A stretch of 36,758 nt of DNA from Gammaproteobacteria bacterium. Lineage in GTDB: Bacteria > Pseudomonadota > Gammaproteobacteria > Pseudomonadales > Azotimanducaceae. The notes beneath the pieces were generated by a model. It did no database searches. It was not told the DNA's origin and worked only from the letters and a program-made list of their open reading frames with translations. The position numbers and the translations under genes were made by a program. Each line of letters starts with the position of its first letter. Within the stretch, counting starts at the first letter, position 1. The stretch spans positions 1-36,758 of the forward strand of contig JAFIFJ010000033.1 in assembly GCA_020832085.1 (NCBI GenBank), in the 5' to 3' direction. Below, piece after piece: positions 28,048 to 36,653 of the stretch.

Positions 28048-28181
28048 GGTCTCTTGCTCCGGGCAGTGGGGATTTGCATGGCTGCAATCTAGCAGAACCA
28101 GCGTGCGTGCTGGGAAGGGCGACAGCAGGGGCGGTGATCATGCGAAGATCCTTCTTCCAGCTTTGAGGGGGAGCCAAGCCC

Positions 28182-28958
28182 ATGACGCCTGAACTTGTCC
28201 GGATCGAGAGCCCTGAAGATCACATCGCCGTCGTTACCCTGGATAATCCTCCTGTGAACGCCCACAGCGGCCAGGTGCTCACAGAAATCGCCTGGGTCTT
28301 CGACCAGCTAAGCGATCGCGACGATGTCCGCGCCATCGTCTTCACCGGCGCCGGCAAGGTCTTCTGCGCCGGCGCCGACATCAAATCCCGCGCCGGCGGG
28401 ACGCGCGAACCCGGCGACCACTGGCAGGGCAGCCGGGCGGCCCGGGAGGCCTATCACAGTGTCCGCGAATGCGTGAAACCCGTGATTGGCGCCCTGAACG
28501 GCCCCGCACTCGGGGGCGGTCTGGCCCTGGCGGCCTCCTGCGACATGCTCGTCGCCTCCGAGAAGGCCTGTCTCGGCCTGCCGGAAATCGACGTCGGTTT
28601 GCTCGGTGGCGGGCGCCATGCCCAGCGCCTCTTCGGCCACTCGCGGCTGCGGCGGATGATGCTCACCGGTTACCGGGTGTACGGCGAGGAACTGTATCGG
28701 CTCGGCATCGTCGAGGCCTGCGTGGCGCCGGAGGCACTCATGACGACCGCCCTGGAGCTGGCCCGGGAAGTGGCGTCGAAGAGCCCCGTCGCCATCCGCA
28801 TGGCCAAGCATTCCCTCAACACCATCGAGGAACTGAGCCTGCGCGACGGCTACCGCTTCGAGCAGACCATGACCGGCCAACTGTCCCAGACCGAGGACTC
28901 CAAGGAGGCCATGCGCGCCTTCGTCGAGAAGCGCAAACCGCAGTTCAAAGGCTCCTGA
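28182..28958 (+). CDS. Enoyl-CoA hydratase/isomerase-family protein, one catalytic Glu missing
   Basis: The 258-residue protein is a crotonase-fold enzyme. The oxyanion-hole segments are present: FCAGADIKS (61-69) and NGPALGGGLALAASCD (106-121). By alignment with rat crotonase, the position of Glu144 (GCELA) is Ala115 here, while the Glu164 equivalent is kept as Glu135 in GLPEIDVG. It therefore may not be a standard hydratase; isomerase, hydrolase or decarboxylase activity are possible. The C-terminus has the usual ALAREVASKSPVAIRMAK helix and a YRFEQ segment. GGGGGAG lies 8 nt before ATG 28182. It is likely to act on a CoA thioester in beta-oxidation-like metabolism; the substrate is not identifiable. 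Confidence 0.9.
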   Translation: MTPELVRIESPEDHIAVVTLDNPPVNAHSGQVLTEIAWVFDQLSDRDDVRAIVFTGAGKVFCAGADIKSRAGGTREPGDHWQGSRAAREAYHSVRECVKPVIGALNGPALGGGLALAASCDMLVASEKACLGLPEIDVGLLGGGRHAQRLFGHSRLRRMMLTGYRVYGEELYRLGIVEACVAPEALMTTALELAREVASKSPVAIRMAKHSLNTIEELSLRDGYRFEQTMTGQLSQTEDSKEAMRAFVEKRKPQFKGS

Positions 28959-29047
28959 CGGTCACGGTCCGGACATCGCAGCCGAAGGCCCATCGTGCGA
29001 CCATGTGCGGCCTTTGCTGAGCCGCGTCAGCTCTGACGGATGCGCCC

Positions 29048-29905
29048 ATGTCCCGAGCCGAGCCCGACATCGAGACCGTCGTCATCGAATCCTGGAGTCA
29101 CCTCCAGGAGGAGCTGTTTGCGGATTCCTGGAACGCGAAGATCGGTCGCTTCCGCTCCCATCACGCCTTCCGCGGCCTCTCCGATGCGGACTATCCTCTG
29201 GCGACCACGCTCATGCGCCTCGGCGGCCGCTATTCCGACCTCGAACGGCATCTGGTCCGCAACTTCCGCAAGTACGCCCATGGCAGCGTGGTGGAACAGG
29301 ACTCGCTGTGGAACTGGGTCTCGGTGGCCCAGCACTACGGCCTGCCGACGCGCCTGCTGGACTGGACCAATTCCCCCTACGTGGCGCTGCACTTCGCCAC
29401 CGCCAACGTCACCCGCTTCGACCGCGACGGTGTGGTGTGGGTGGTGGACTACACCGAGGTTCACAACCAGTTGCCCAAGCCGCTGCGTGCAGCCCTTGAT
29501 CGCGAAGGTGCGAGCATCTTCACCGGCGAGATGCTGGCGCGGGAGATCAGTACTTTCGAGCAGATGGCGGAGTTCTGCGAGGAGCCCTTCACGGTCTTCT
29601 TCGAGCCGCCGTCCATCGACCCGCGCATCTACCAGCAGTACGCCTTTTTTTCGGTGGTGTCTGACAACCGCATCGCCGTAGACACTTGGCTGGCCCAACA
29701 TCCCGGTGCCGGCCGCAAGATTGTCATTCCCGCCCGGCTGAAGTGGGAAGTCCGCGACAAGGTGGACCTGGCCAACATCAACGAGCGCACCCTGTTTCCC
29801 GGCCTGGAAGGCCTGTGCAGCTGGCTGCGCCGCTACTACAGCCCGAGCCCAACGCTGCTGGATCAGGACCCCTCGCTCAGTCCGCCGGTGAGCGGTGACT
29901 CCTGA
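29048..29905 (+). CDS. FRG-domain protein
   Basis: The 285-residue protein has the FRG domain, named for its Phe-Arg-Gly motif: Phe41-Arg42-Gly43 in HHAFRGLSDADYPL, then LERHLVRNFRKYA and the strongly conserved AQHYGLPTRLLDWTNSPYVALHFA (94-117). The family's biochemical role is not settled; members occur alone and in phage-defence or toxin-like settings. No membrane segment or second domain is visible. The Shine-Dalgarno before ATG 29048 is poor. The gene ends within 25 bp of the Nit1-type amidase gene, which may be co-transcribed. There is no restriction-modification or other defence gene nearby, so I do not call it a defence gene. Confidence 0.88.
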   Translation: MSRAEPDIETVVIESWSHLQEELFADSWNAKIGRFRSHHAFRGLSDADYPLATTLMRLGGRYSDLERHLVRNFRKYAHGSVVEQDSLWNWVSVAQHYGLPTRLLDWTNSPYVALHFATANVTRFDRDGVVWVVDYTEVHNQLPKPLRAALDREGASIFTGEMLAREISTFEQMAEFCEEPFTVFFEPPSIDPRIYQQYAFFSVVSDNRIAVDTWLAQHPGAGRKIVIPARLKWEVRDKVDLANINERTLFPGLEGLCSWLRRYYSPSPTLLDQDPSLSPPVSGDS

Positions 29906-29930
29906 AGTCGATGCCGGAGCCGATGACCCC

Positions 29931-30758
29931 ATGACCTCAACCCTGAAGGCGGGCCTGATCCAGTTCACCGCCACGCCCTCTATCGAGCGCAACATCGCGC
30001 TCACCGAAGCCCTGATCCGGGAGGCCGCCAGCGCAGGCGCTGAGCTGATCGCCATGCCCGAAGTCTCGAATCTCATGCAGCGGCGGCGCAGTCTGGCCAA
30101 TGAAGTGGTGAGCCTGGAGGAGCACGATTCGGCCCTGCTGACATGGCGGGATCTGGCGGCCGAACTCGACGTCTGGCTGCACGTGGGCTCCATGGTGGTG
30201 CGCCTGCCTGACGACGAGCGCTTTGCCAATCGCGGCATTCTCATCGACGCTGACGGCGCCATCCGCGCCCGCTACGACAAGATCCACATGTTCGACGTCG
30301 ATCTCGAAGGGGGCGAAAGCTATCGCGAGAGCAGCGGCTTCCGCCCCGGTGACCGCGCCGTCATCGTGGACACACCCTGGGGTGGGTACGGCATGACCAT
30401 CTGCTACGACCTGCGCTTCCCCCATCTCTACCGCATGCTGGCCCAGGCCGGCGCCCGTATCCTCACCGTGCCCTCCGCCTTCACCCGCCAGACCGGTGAG
30501 GCCCATTGGCACACCCTGCTGCGCGCCCGCGCCATCGAAACCGGCTGCTTCGTCCTCGCCCCGGCCCAGACCGGTGACCACGAAGACGGCCGCAAGACCT
30601 ACGGTCATGCCCTGGTGGTGGCCCCCTGGGGCGAGGTCCTCGCCGACGGCGGCGAAGCGCCCGGCGTGCTCCTGGCAGATCTCGATCTGAATGAAGTCGA
30701 TCGTGCCCGCGGCAAGGTCCCGTCACTCTCCCACGACCGGCCGATCACACCGCCCTGA
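29931..30758 (+). CDS. Nitrilase-superfamily amidase, Nit1/deaminated-glutathione-amidase-like
   Basis: The 275-residue enzyme has the Glu-Lys-Cys triad of carbon-nitrogen hydrolases: Glu44 (AMPEVSN), Lys117 (RYDKIHMFDVD) and Cys158 (TICYDLRFPHLYR). The strings PSAFTRQTGEAHWHTLLRAR, FVLAPAQTGDH and TYGHALVVAPWGEVLA are characteristic of the Nit1/NitFhit branch, whose members hydrolyse deaminated glutathione, a metabolite-repair reaction. The expected length is about 270, in agreement. I prefer ATG 29931; an in-frame GTG at 29895 would add 12 residues and overlap the FRG gene but has no ribosome-binding site. Function by family is likely, not proven. Confidence 0.92.
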   Translation: MTSTLKAGLIQFTATPSIERNIALTEALIREAASAGAELIAMPEVSNLMQRRRSLANEVVSLEEHDSALLTWRDLAAELDVWLHVGSMVVRLPDDERFANRGILIDADGAIRARYDKIHMFDVDLEGGESYRESSGFRPGDRAVIVDTPWGGYGMTICYDLRFPHLYRMLAQAGARILTVPSAFTRQTGEAHWHTLLRARAIETGCFVLAPAQTGDHEDGRKTYGHALVVAPWGEVLADGGEAPGVLLADLDLNEVDRARGKVPSLSHDRPITPP

Positions 30759-30779
30759 CCCTGCTCGCGGGATGTTCTT

Positions 30780-30803
30780 GTGGGAGCCCGCATTGCGGGC
30801 GAT
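30780..30803 (+). repeat. REP-like palindrome
   Basis: GTGGGAG is followed by the hairpin GCCCGC-ATT-GCGGGC (30786-30800) and GAT. The same frame recurs at 36349-36372 with one base changed in the loop (ATT to AGT), and inverted at 36211-36228. It resembles Pseudomonas-type REP sequences and lies in the 138-bp gap between the convergent amidase and thiolase genes; nothing else is seen in that gap. Confidence 0.75.
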
Positions 30804-30896
30804 CGACGACCATGCTGCAGCCATGGGGTCAGCCACCGCTCAGCAATGGCTGTGCGACTCGCCTGAAGCAGAGCTTCGGCGGATTCTGAGCTGCTC

Positions 30897-32075
<1,179 letters not shown>

Positions 32076-32236
32076 GGTGAACCTCTTGAATCGGAAGGGG
32101 CGGACGCGTGCCCGGCGTGCAGCGCAGACGGGATCGCTCCATCGATCGATGTCTCTGCGCGTACGCGTGGATCGCGGGCGCAGATTCTACGTGAAGTGGC
32201 GGGCGTGGTCCCGTGCCGGGAGCGCGACGATCAGAG

Positions 32237-33118
32237 TCAGCCGTGCTGCTCCCAGGGCGGTACCGGCCGCAGACGCGGATACCAGGGCGAGCGCAGCGGC
32301 TCACCGGGCTTCAGATGTAGGCTGAGTCCGGGGGTGAGCGGCACGGTGGGGCGCGAGGCCGGTCGTTCGGCGAACACCACGTCGTCACCGAAACAGCGAA
32401 TGGCCAGCGCCCGACGCCGCCCCTCGACGCGGGTGGGTCCGCCACCATGGAGAATGCTGGGACTGGAGACGATCACATCGCCGGGTTCAATGTCCCAGCC
32501 GACGATGTTCCAGGCGGAGCGATCCGCCTCGATGTCCGGGCGCTGGGGCAGCCCCTCGCCATAGAAGCCTTTGTCGGTATCGCCGGGATCACCCGGGTCG
32601 AAACCGTCATAGAGGGTTTGCCGGTGGGAGCCTGGAATGAACTCCAGGCATTCCTCCCGCGTCAGGCGGTCGAGAGAAATCCAGATCGATGCGAGCTGGC
32701 TGCCGGCCACCGGAAAGTAGGGCGTGTCCTGGTGCCATGGCGTACGCTCCGAGCCGCCCCGGTCCTTGATGAAGAATTCATCCGAGTAGTAGAACACCTG
32801 CTCACTGCCCATGAAGGCACCGAGGATGTCTGCGATGGGCGAATCGAACATCAGGCGGCGGATTTCCGGTGCGACGTCGAAGTTGCGAACCGTCTCTCGG
32901 AAGGCGCCCAAAGTACCGGCAAAGAACTCGTGCTTGGTCACCGCCCCATCGGCCAGCACCCGGCCGAGCCCCATCTCGATCAGCAGCAGCCACTCGGGAT
33001 GCAGCGCGCCCCGCAGCAGCACCACACCATCCTGTTCGAAGCGTGCCTTGGCGCTGGCATCCACCAGCCCGACGGGATCGTCCCAGCGCGCGCGTCGCGC
33101 CACCTCTGCCGCAGACAT
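32237..33118 (-). CDS. Phytanoyl-CoA dioxygenase (PhyH)-family Fe(II)/2-oxoglutarate oxygenase
   Basis: The 293-residue protein has the PhyH double-stranded beta-helix features: the metal ligands His129 and Asp131 in TPWHQDTPYF and the distal His224 in SILHGGGPT, followed by an Arg-rich GRRRALAIR segment with the probable 2-oxoglutarate-binding Arg. RLTREECLEFIPGSH is also typical. Members hydroxylate acyl-CoAs or varied small molecules such as ectoine. The substrate is not identifiable here, and no ectoine genes are present. GAGGAGG lies close before ATG 33118. It is 96 bp downstream of the unknown gene that overlaps the ketosynthase-diiron fusion, so the three may form one transcript and the oxygenase may act on the fusion product. 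Confidence 0.92.
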   Translation of the reverse strand: MSAAEVARRARWDDPVGLVDASAKARFEQDGVVLLRGALHPEWLLLIEMGLGRVLADGAVTKHEFFAGTLGAFRETVRNFDVAPEIRRLMFDSPIADILGAFMGSEQVFYYSDEFFIKDRGGSERTPWHQDTPYFPVAGSQLASIWISLDRLTREECLEFIPGSHRQTLYDGFDPGDPGDTDKGFYGEGLPQRPDIEADRSAWNIVGWDIEPGDVIVSSPSILHGGGPTRVEGRRRALAIRCFGDDVVFAERPASRPTVPLTPGLSLHLKPGEPLRSPWYPRLRPVPPWEQHG

Positions 33119-33214
33119 GCTGCACCCTCCTCAGTCTGCCATCACATGCACGGGTGCATGACCGGTGGGGGAAGGGAATCACGGCATGCCCTTCGAGGCA
33201 AGCGCACCCCTCGA

Positions 33215-34111
33215 TCAGCCTGCCGCTGCAGACGCTGCCTGTTGCCGCTGGGCATAGCCGCGCAGCAAACCGTGCAGCGTCTCCGAAGCCAGCCCGTGCA
33301 GCACCAGCCGGAAGCCGGCGCGCAGGGTGGTGAGCGGCACCAGCGGATGGCCGTTGTTCACCAGCGCCAGATACTGGTGCCCATCGAGAATGTCGGCGCA
33401 GTAGGTGCCGATGGTCTCGTCGAGCTGCAGCGAATTGGTGGCGCGCCAGAAGTCGTCGTCAGAGAGGAAGATCTGATAGGCCGGCGTGAACAGCTCGATG
33501 GCCGTCTGCAGGTCGAGGACGTTGGTCCAGCGGTTGGGCATGTCTTCGAGGCGGATCGGCGGCTCCTTCAGATCGCTGAAGTCCACCTGTGTCGGCGGCC
33601 CGAGGCGCAGGTCCTTGGCCTTGAGTTGCTTGTTCAGATTGATCACGAAATTGAAGAGATTCAGATCGTGGCGCACGAACACGTCATCGCGCAGATCCGC
33701 GATGCTCATCGGCCGCAGCGGATTCGTGGAAACTTCGATGCCCTCGGGCGCGTTGCTGGCGATGAAAGCGAGGATGTCGCTGCCGAGATGGAAGTGACGC
33801 AGGATCAGCCAGTTCGCCTCCGGGCGCACGAAACGGGTCAGCCCCCACACCAGCAGGGCATGCAGCGGGCCCGAGGCGCGCAGGTTGCGCGGCAGCACGA
33901 TCTTCAGCAGCTGGAACAGGATGATGGTCAGTCGGGCCAGGGGCCGGATGATCGGCAGCAGATACTGCCGCGACGGCGAACTCGAATCCGCCAGCCAGGC
34001 CTGCTTCACGTGCGCCCCCAGCGGCGTGCTGCGGTCCAAATACAGCGCCAGCCACGGATTCGGATCGTCGGGGTCGTGGGCCAGGGTCTCGAAATCCGGG
34101 GCGTGCTTCAT
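33215..34111 (-). CDS. Conserved protein of unknown function, coupled to the ketosynthase-diiron fusion
   Basis: The 298-residue product starts at ATG 34111, overlapping the upstream stop as ATGA; an upstream in-frame Met lies inside the preceding gene. It has a Pro/Asp-rich N-terminus (HDPDDPNPWLALYLDRSTPLG), an amphipathic-to-hydrophobic segment (LLPIIRPLARLTIILFQLLKIVLP, about 52-75) that could associate with the membrane, a second hydrophobic patch (LHALLVWGLTRFV) and a NWLILRHFHLGSDILAFIASN segment with two His residues that could be ligands. I believe, from memory, that this family is catalogued as DUF6999, but I could not verify it. No known catalytic motif is recognised. Translational coupling suggests it works with the fusion enzyme, for example as a carrier, chaperone or lipid-transfer partner. 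Confidence 0.75.
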   Translation of the reverse strand: MKHAPDFETLAHDPDDPNPWLALYLDRSTPLGAHVKQAWLADSSSPSRQYLLPIIRPLARLTIILFQLLKIVLPRNLRASGPLHALLVWGLTRFVRPEANWLILRHFHLGSDILAFIASNAPEGIEVSTNPLRPMSIADLRDDVFVRHDLNLFNFVINLNKQLKAKDLRLGPPTQVDFSDLKEPPIRLEDMPNRWTNVLDLQTAIELFTPAYQIFLSDDDFWRATNSLQLDETIGTYCADILDGHQYLALVNNGHPLVPLTTLRAGFRLVLHGLASETLHGLLRGYAQRQQAASAAAG

Positions 34112-36012
34112 GCGGCATCCTCGAGCTGCATGAGGTAGAGCGCGGCCGTGCGCTGGGCCGTGCGGGTAATGTCCACCATGGTTGCAGCGGCATCCGGCGA
34201 GCATTCCAGCCCCAGCTCCACTGCGATGAGCCAGCGTTGCAGGTGCGCCATGTCATATTCACCATGATAGTGCAGGAAGCGGAACACCGGACCGAGCTCC
34301 GAGAGCTGGCGCCGGATCAAGGGCAGCAGCGCCGGAATCAGTCGCTGCCCGGAACCCTCGATGATGTAGATCGCCCCGAGCAGGCCGACGGCATCGGTCT
34401 GCCGCGCCTGGGCGTGCAGAAAGGCATTCAGCGCCTCGCCTCCGGGATTGCGCTGCAGGGCGTCGAGATCCTCGACGCTGCCACCGGCGCGCCGATAGTC
34501 CTCGAACAGGATCTGATAGTCGTCCTGCTCGCCGTCGGCGTGACCTTCGATCAGCGCACGCAGCGGCGCGTAGCGCTCGGAAAGATTGTCCACCGCCGTG
34601 CGCATCCAGCGTGTGCCCTCACGCACCTGGGGAATCCAGTGCGACATCCAGTTCAGATAATCCTGCTGCGTGAAGCGGCCGACCACGATCCGCCGCACCG
34701 GCGCCGACCGCCAGGCCCGGGAGCGGAAGTCACTCCAGATGCCCGCCAGTTCCAGCAGCAACGTCGCCAGCTCGGGCTTGCGCGCCGCGTCCACCGATGC
34801 CGGATCGTGAGGCGGCGGCGGTGCGTCGAGATCGACGTACGTTTCTGCCACCGTCTGTGTTGCCGCGGTCTGCGTCTCTCGAGGCGAAGGGTCGGGCCCA
34901 ACCACCTCCAGCAGCGCAAAGGACACCGTGAAGCGCCCTGACTCCGGCACGAACAGCAGGATCTTCTCGCCCGGTGCCACCGTCCGTTCGGCCAGGAAGT
35001 CATCGAGCATCACGAAGATCGATGCCGCGCCGGTGTTGCCCCGCGTCGCCAGATTGGAGTACCAGCGCTGCTCGGGAATGGCCAGCTCCGCACGCTCCAG
35101 ACACTCGCGGACCACACCGCGAAAGCGCGCCGAGGAGTAGTGGCAGAGAAAGTGATCGATGCCCGCAGGATCCACAGCGCCATGGCGAACCAGATCCGCA
35201 TAGGCGTGAATGCCGACGTCGAAGAGATGGGGCAGCAGCCGAATGTCCTGACGCAGCAGCAGGGCGCCTGCCCGCTCCGCCGCCGCCGCATTGGGATGAT
35301 CCAGCCAGCCGGTGCCGCCAGCGTGGGGCAGACCCATCTGCATGCACAGCGGGTAGTCACCGGCGTGACTCTGGCTGTGGACGAAGTGCAGCTTGAGACT
35401 GAGCCGATCCGCCGCCGGCCGCGAAGACACTCGCCACGCACCCGCCGCATCCGACAGCATCCAGCGCAGGAAGTGGGCATCGAAGTCGAGATCGTAATCC
35501 CCCGGCGCGAAGCGCGAACACTTGAACAACCGCGAGGGCGACTCACTGGCCACCACCATGGCCGCATCATGCTCACCCCGATCCACCGACCGGGCCGCAT
35601 CCGCCAGCGCCTGCATGCCGGAAGCACACACCCCATGGTGGCTCGCCGTGGTGAGCGGCGCCCAAGCGAGCTCCGCCTGCACCTGATTGGCCAGCCCGGG
35701 CAACAGCAGATCCGCCCCGGACGTGGCACTGGCCAGCAGCCCCACCGGTGCGTCCCCGACCTTCGCCGCACAGGCCCGAACCGCCCCAGCCGCCATGGCC
35801 GTCACACTGAATCGCGTCGTGCCCTGTTCATCAATGGCGTAATGCCGGGTCGCGATCCCGTTCTCCGCCAGGATCCGCCGCTTGATGCGGCTGGACATCT
35901 TGTTCACCGGCGCAACGAAGCGATCGATCGCCTCATTGTCGATGGCCGGTCCGGGCAGAAAGCTGCCGGTACTGTCGATGTAGACGCCTGAGAACGGCAC
36001 CACGCGATCCAT
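34108..36012 (-). CDS. Fusion of ketosynthase-III-like thiolase-fold domain and heme-oxygenase-like diiron (HDO-type) domain
   Basis: The 634-residue protein has two domains. Residues 1-370 form a FabH/KAS III-like thiolase fold with the Cys129-His291-Asn326 triad (HHGVCASGMQAL, LCHYSSARF, RGNTGAASI). A Pro/Asp-rich linker (372-410) leads to a TenA/PqqC-like helical domain (410-634) with Glu552 in YIIEGSGQ and His583-x3-Asp587-x2-His590 in HYHGEYDMAH, a spacing like the iron ligands of heme-oxygenase-like oxidases such as CADD. The N-terminal ligand pair is less clear (region 489-498). The first domain should condense or transfer acyl chains; the second may oxidise the product. ATG 36012 is preceded by GAGGA; the frame also allows a start 48 bp upstream. 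Product and substrate are unknown. Confidence 0.83.
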   Translation of the reverse strand: MDRVVPFSGVYIDSTGSFLPGPAIDNEAIDRFVAPVNKMSSRIKRRILAENGIATRHYAIDEQGTTRFSVTAMAAGAVRACAAKVGDAPVGLLASATSGADLLLPGLANQVQAELAWAPLTTASHHGVCASGMQALADAARSVDRGEHDAAMVVASESPSRLFKCSRFAPGDYDLDFDAHFLRWMLSDAAGAWRVSSRPAADRLSLKLHFVHSQSHAGDYPLCMQMGLPHAGGTGWLDHPNAAAAERAGALLLRQDIRLLPHLFDVGIHAYADLVRHGAVDPAGIDHFLCHYSSARFRGVVRECLERAELAIPEQRWYSNLATRGNTGAASIFVMLDDFLAERTVAPGEKILLFVPESGRFTVSFALLEVVGPDPSPRETQTAATQTVAETYVDLDAPPPPHDPASVDAARKPELATLLLELAGIWSDFRSRAWRSAPVRRIVVGRFTQQDYLNWMSHWIPQVREGTRWMRTAVDNLSERYAPLRALIEGHADGEQDDYQILFEDYRRAGGSVEDLDALQRNPGGEALNAFLHAQARQTDAVGLLGAIYIIEGSGQRLIPALLPLIRRQLSELGPVFRFLHYHGEYDMAHLQRWLIAVELGLECSPDAAATMVDITRTAQRTAALYLMQLEDAA

Positions 36013-36210
36013 CCCCAGATCCTCGCGGCAAGTGGATGCCACCAGCATACGCCTGAGCAAGGCCAGGATGCTGTGAGGTCAGTCACCAGCTGGAGGCGCC
36101 CGCAGGAAACAGCGAGCCCAATGGGCCGCGCTCGGTTTTCCTGTAGCGCTCCCCTGGCGCGGCAGACACTGTCGCAAGAGGAACTGTCGGGTTCCGCACC
36201 ACCGTTACAC

Positions 36211-36228
36211 ATCGCCCGCACTGCGGGC
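36211..36228 (-). repeat. REP-like palindrome, inverted copy
   Basis: ATC is followed by GCCCGC-ACT-GCGGGC (stem 36214-36228), the reverse complement of the REP core seen at 36349-36372 (GCCCGC-AGT-GCGGGC-GAT). The GTGGGAG flank is not preserved on its far side, so the copy is partial. Confidence 0.65.
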
Positions 36229-36231
36229 TGT

Positions 36232-36253
36232 TGCGGGCCATCCATGGCCCGCA
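36232..36253. repeat. Perfect 10-bp-arm palindrome
   Basis: TGCGGGCCAT (36232-36241) and ATGGCCCGCA (36244-36253) are exact reverse complements separated by CC. It directly follows the inverted REP copy, and shorter stems follow it (CGCCT/AGGCG, 36263-36275). Confidence 0.7.
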
Positions 36254-36276
36254 CCCTTCGGGCGCCTTTGAGGCGA

Positions 36277-36301
36277 CGCATTCCGCTCCAGGCGGAATGC
36301 G
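36277..36301. repeat. 10-bp stem-loop of the palindrome cluster
   Basis: CGCATTCCGC (36277-36286) pairs with GCGGAATGCG (36292-36301) around the loop TCCAG. It is the third strong palindrome in 90 bp. Similar GCATTCCGC...GCGGAATGC repeats are, from memory, common in Pseudomonas-like intergenic DNA. Confidence 0.7.
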
Positions 36302-36323
36302 CCCACAACCTTCGATCGAGGGA

Positions 36324-36372
36324 ATCGCCAGCAGCTGGCTCTGCCCCGGTGGGAGCCCGCAGTGCGGGCGAT
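36324..36372. repeat. REP doublet (REPIN-like) of two inverted copies
   Basis: The left unit 36324-36341 (ATC + GCCAGC-A-GCTGGC + TC) is an inverted variant of the right unit 36349-36372 (GTGGGA + GCCCGC-AGT-GCGGGC + GAT), with 7 bp between them. The head-to-head arrangement of two REP hairpins is the pattern of REPINs/BIMEs that are moved by RAYT transposases. No RAYT gene is in the window. Confidence 0.6.
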
Positions 36373-36653
36373 AGAGGCCGAAAAAGCTCGGATAATTCAA
36401 TTGGTTGGAGTTTGTTCCTGAATAGGCGAGCCGCATGCGGATCACGCGTGTACGCGCCGCAAGCCTGCGAATCGCGGCACCAAGTCCCAAAGAGCCCGTT
36501 TCCAACCGAAAACTTCCGGCCCGCACCATTAAAGAACGAACCCTGAATCAAACCATGCCGCAGAAAAACGTCTCCGCGGAAATTGCGCCAGGCCAAGCCT
36601 GGAGGAGGGGAATGTCGATGTAGGAAGCAGAGACTGAAACCTTCTAACCGGAC

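Noticed and set aside
26638-28092. 484-residue plus-strand open frame opposite the ferredoxin reductase gene
   Set aside because: It mirrors the reductase gene, which has full FAD/NADP motifs; the plus-strand translation is low in pattern and has no family features.
29048-30758. FRG gene as part of an anti-phage defence island
   Set aside because: No nuclease, methyltransferase, toxin, integrase or transposase lies near; neighbours are metabolic genes.
32447-34138. 563-residue plus-strand open frame
   Set aside because: It spans two good minus-strand genes and the gap between them, with no recognisable domain.
36083-36529. 148-residue minus-strand open frame at the right edge
   Set aside because: It reads straight through the REP and palindrome cluster and shows no protein family character.
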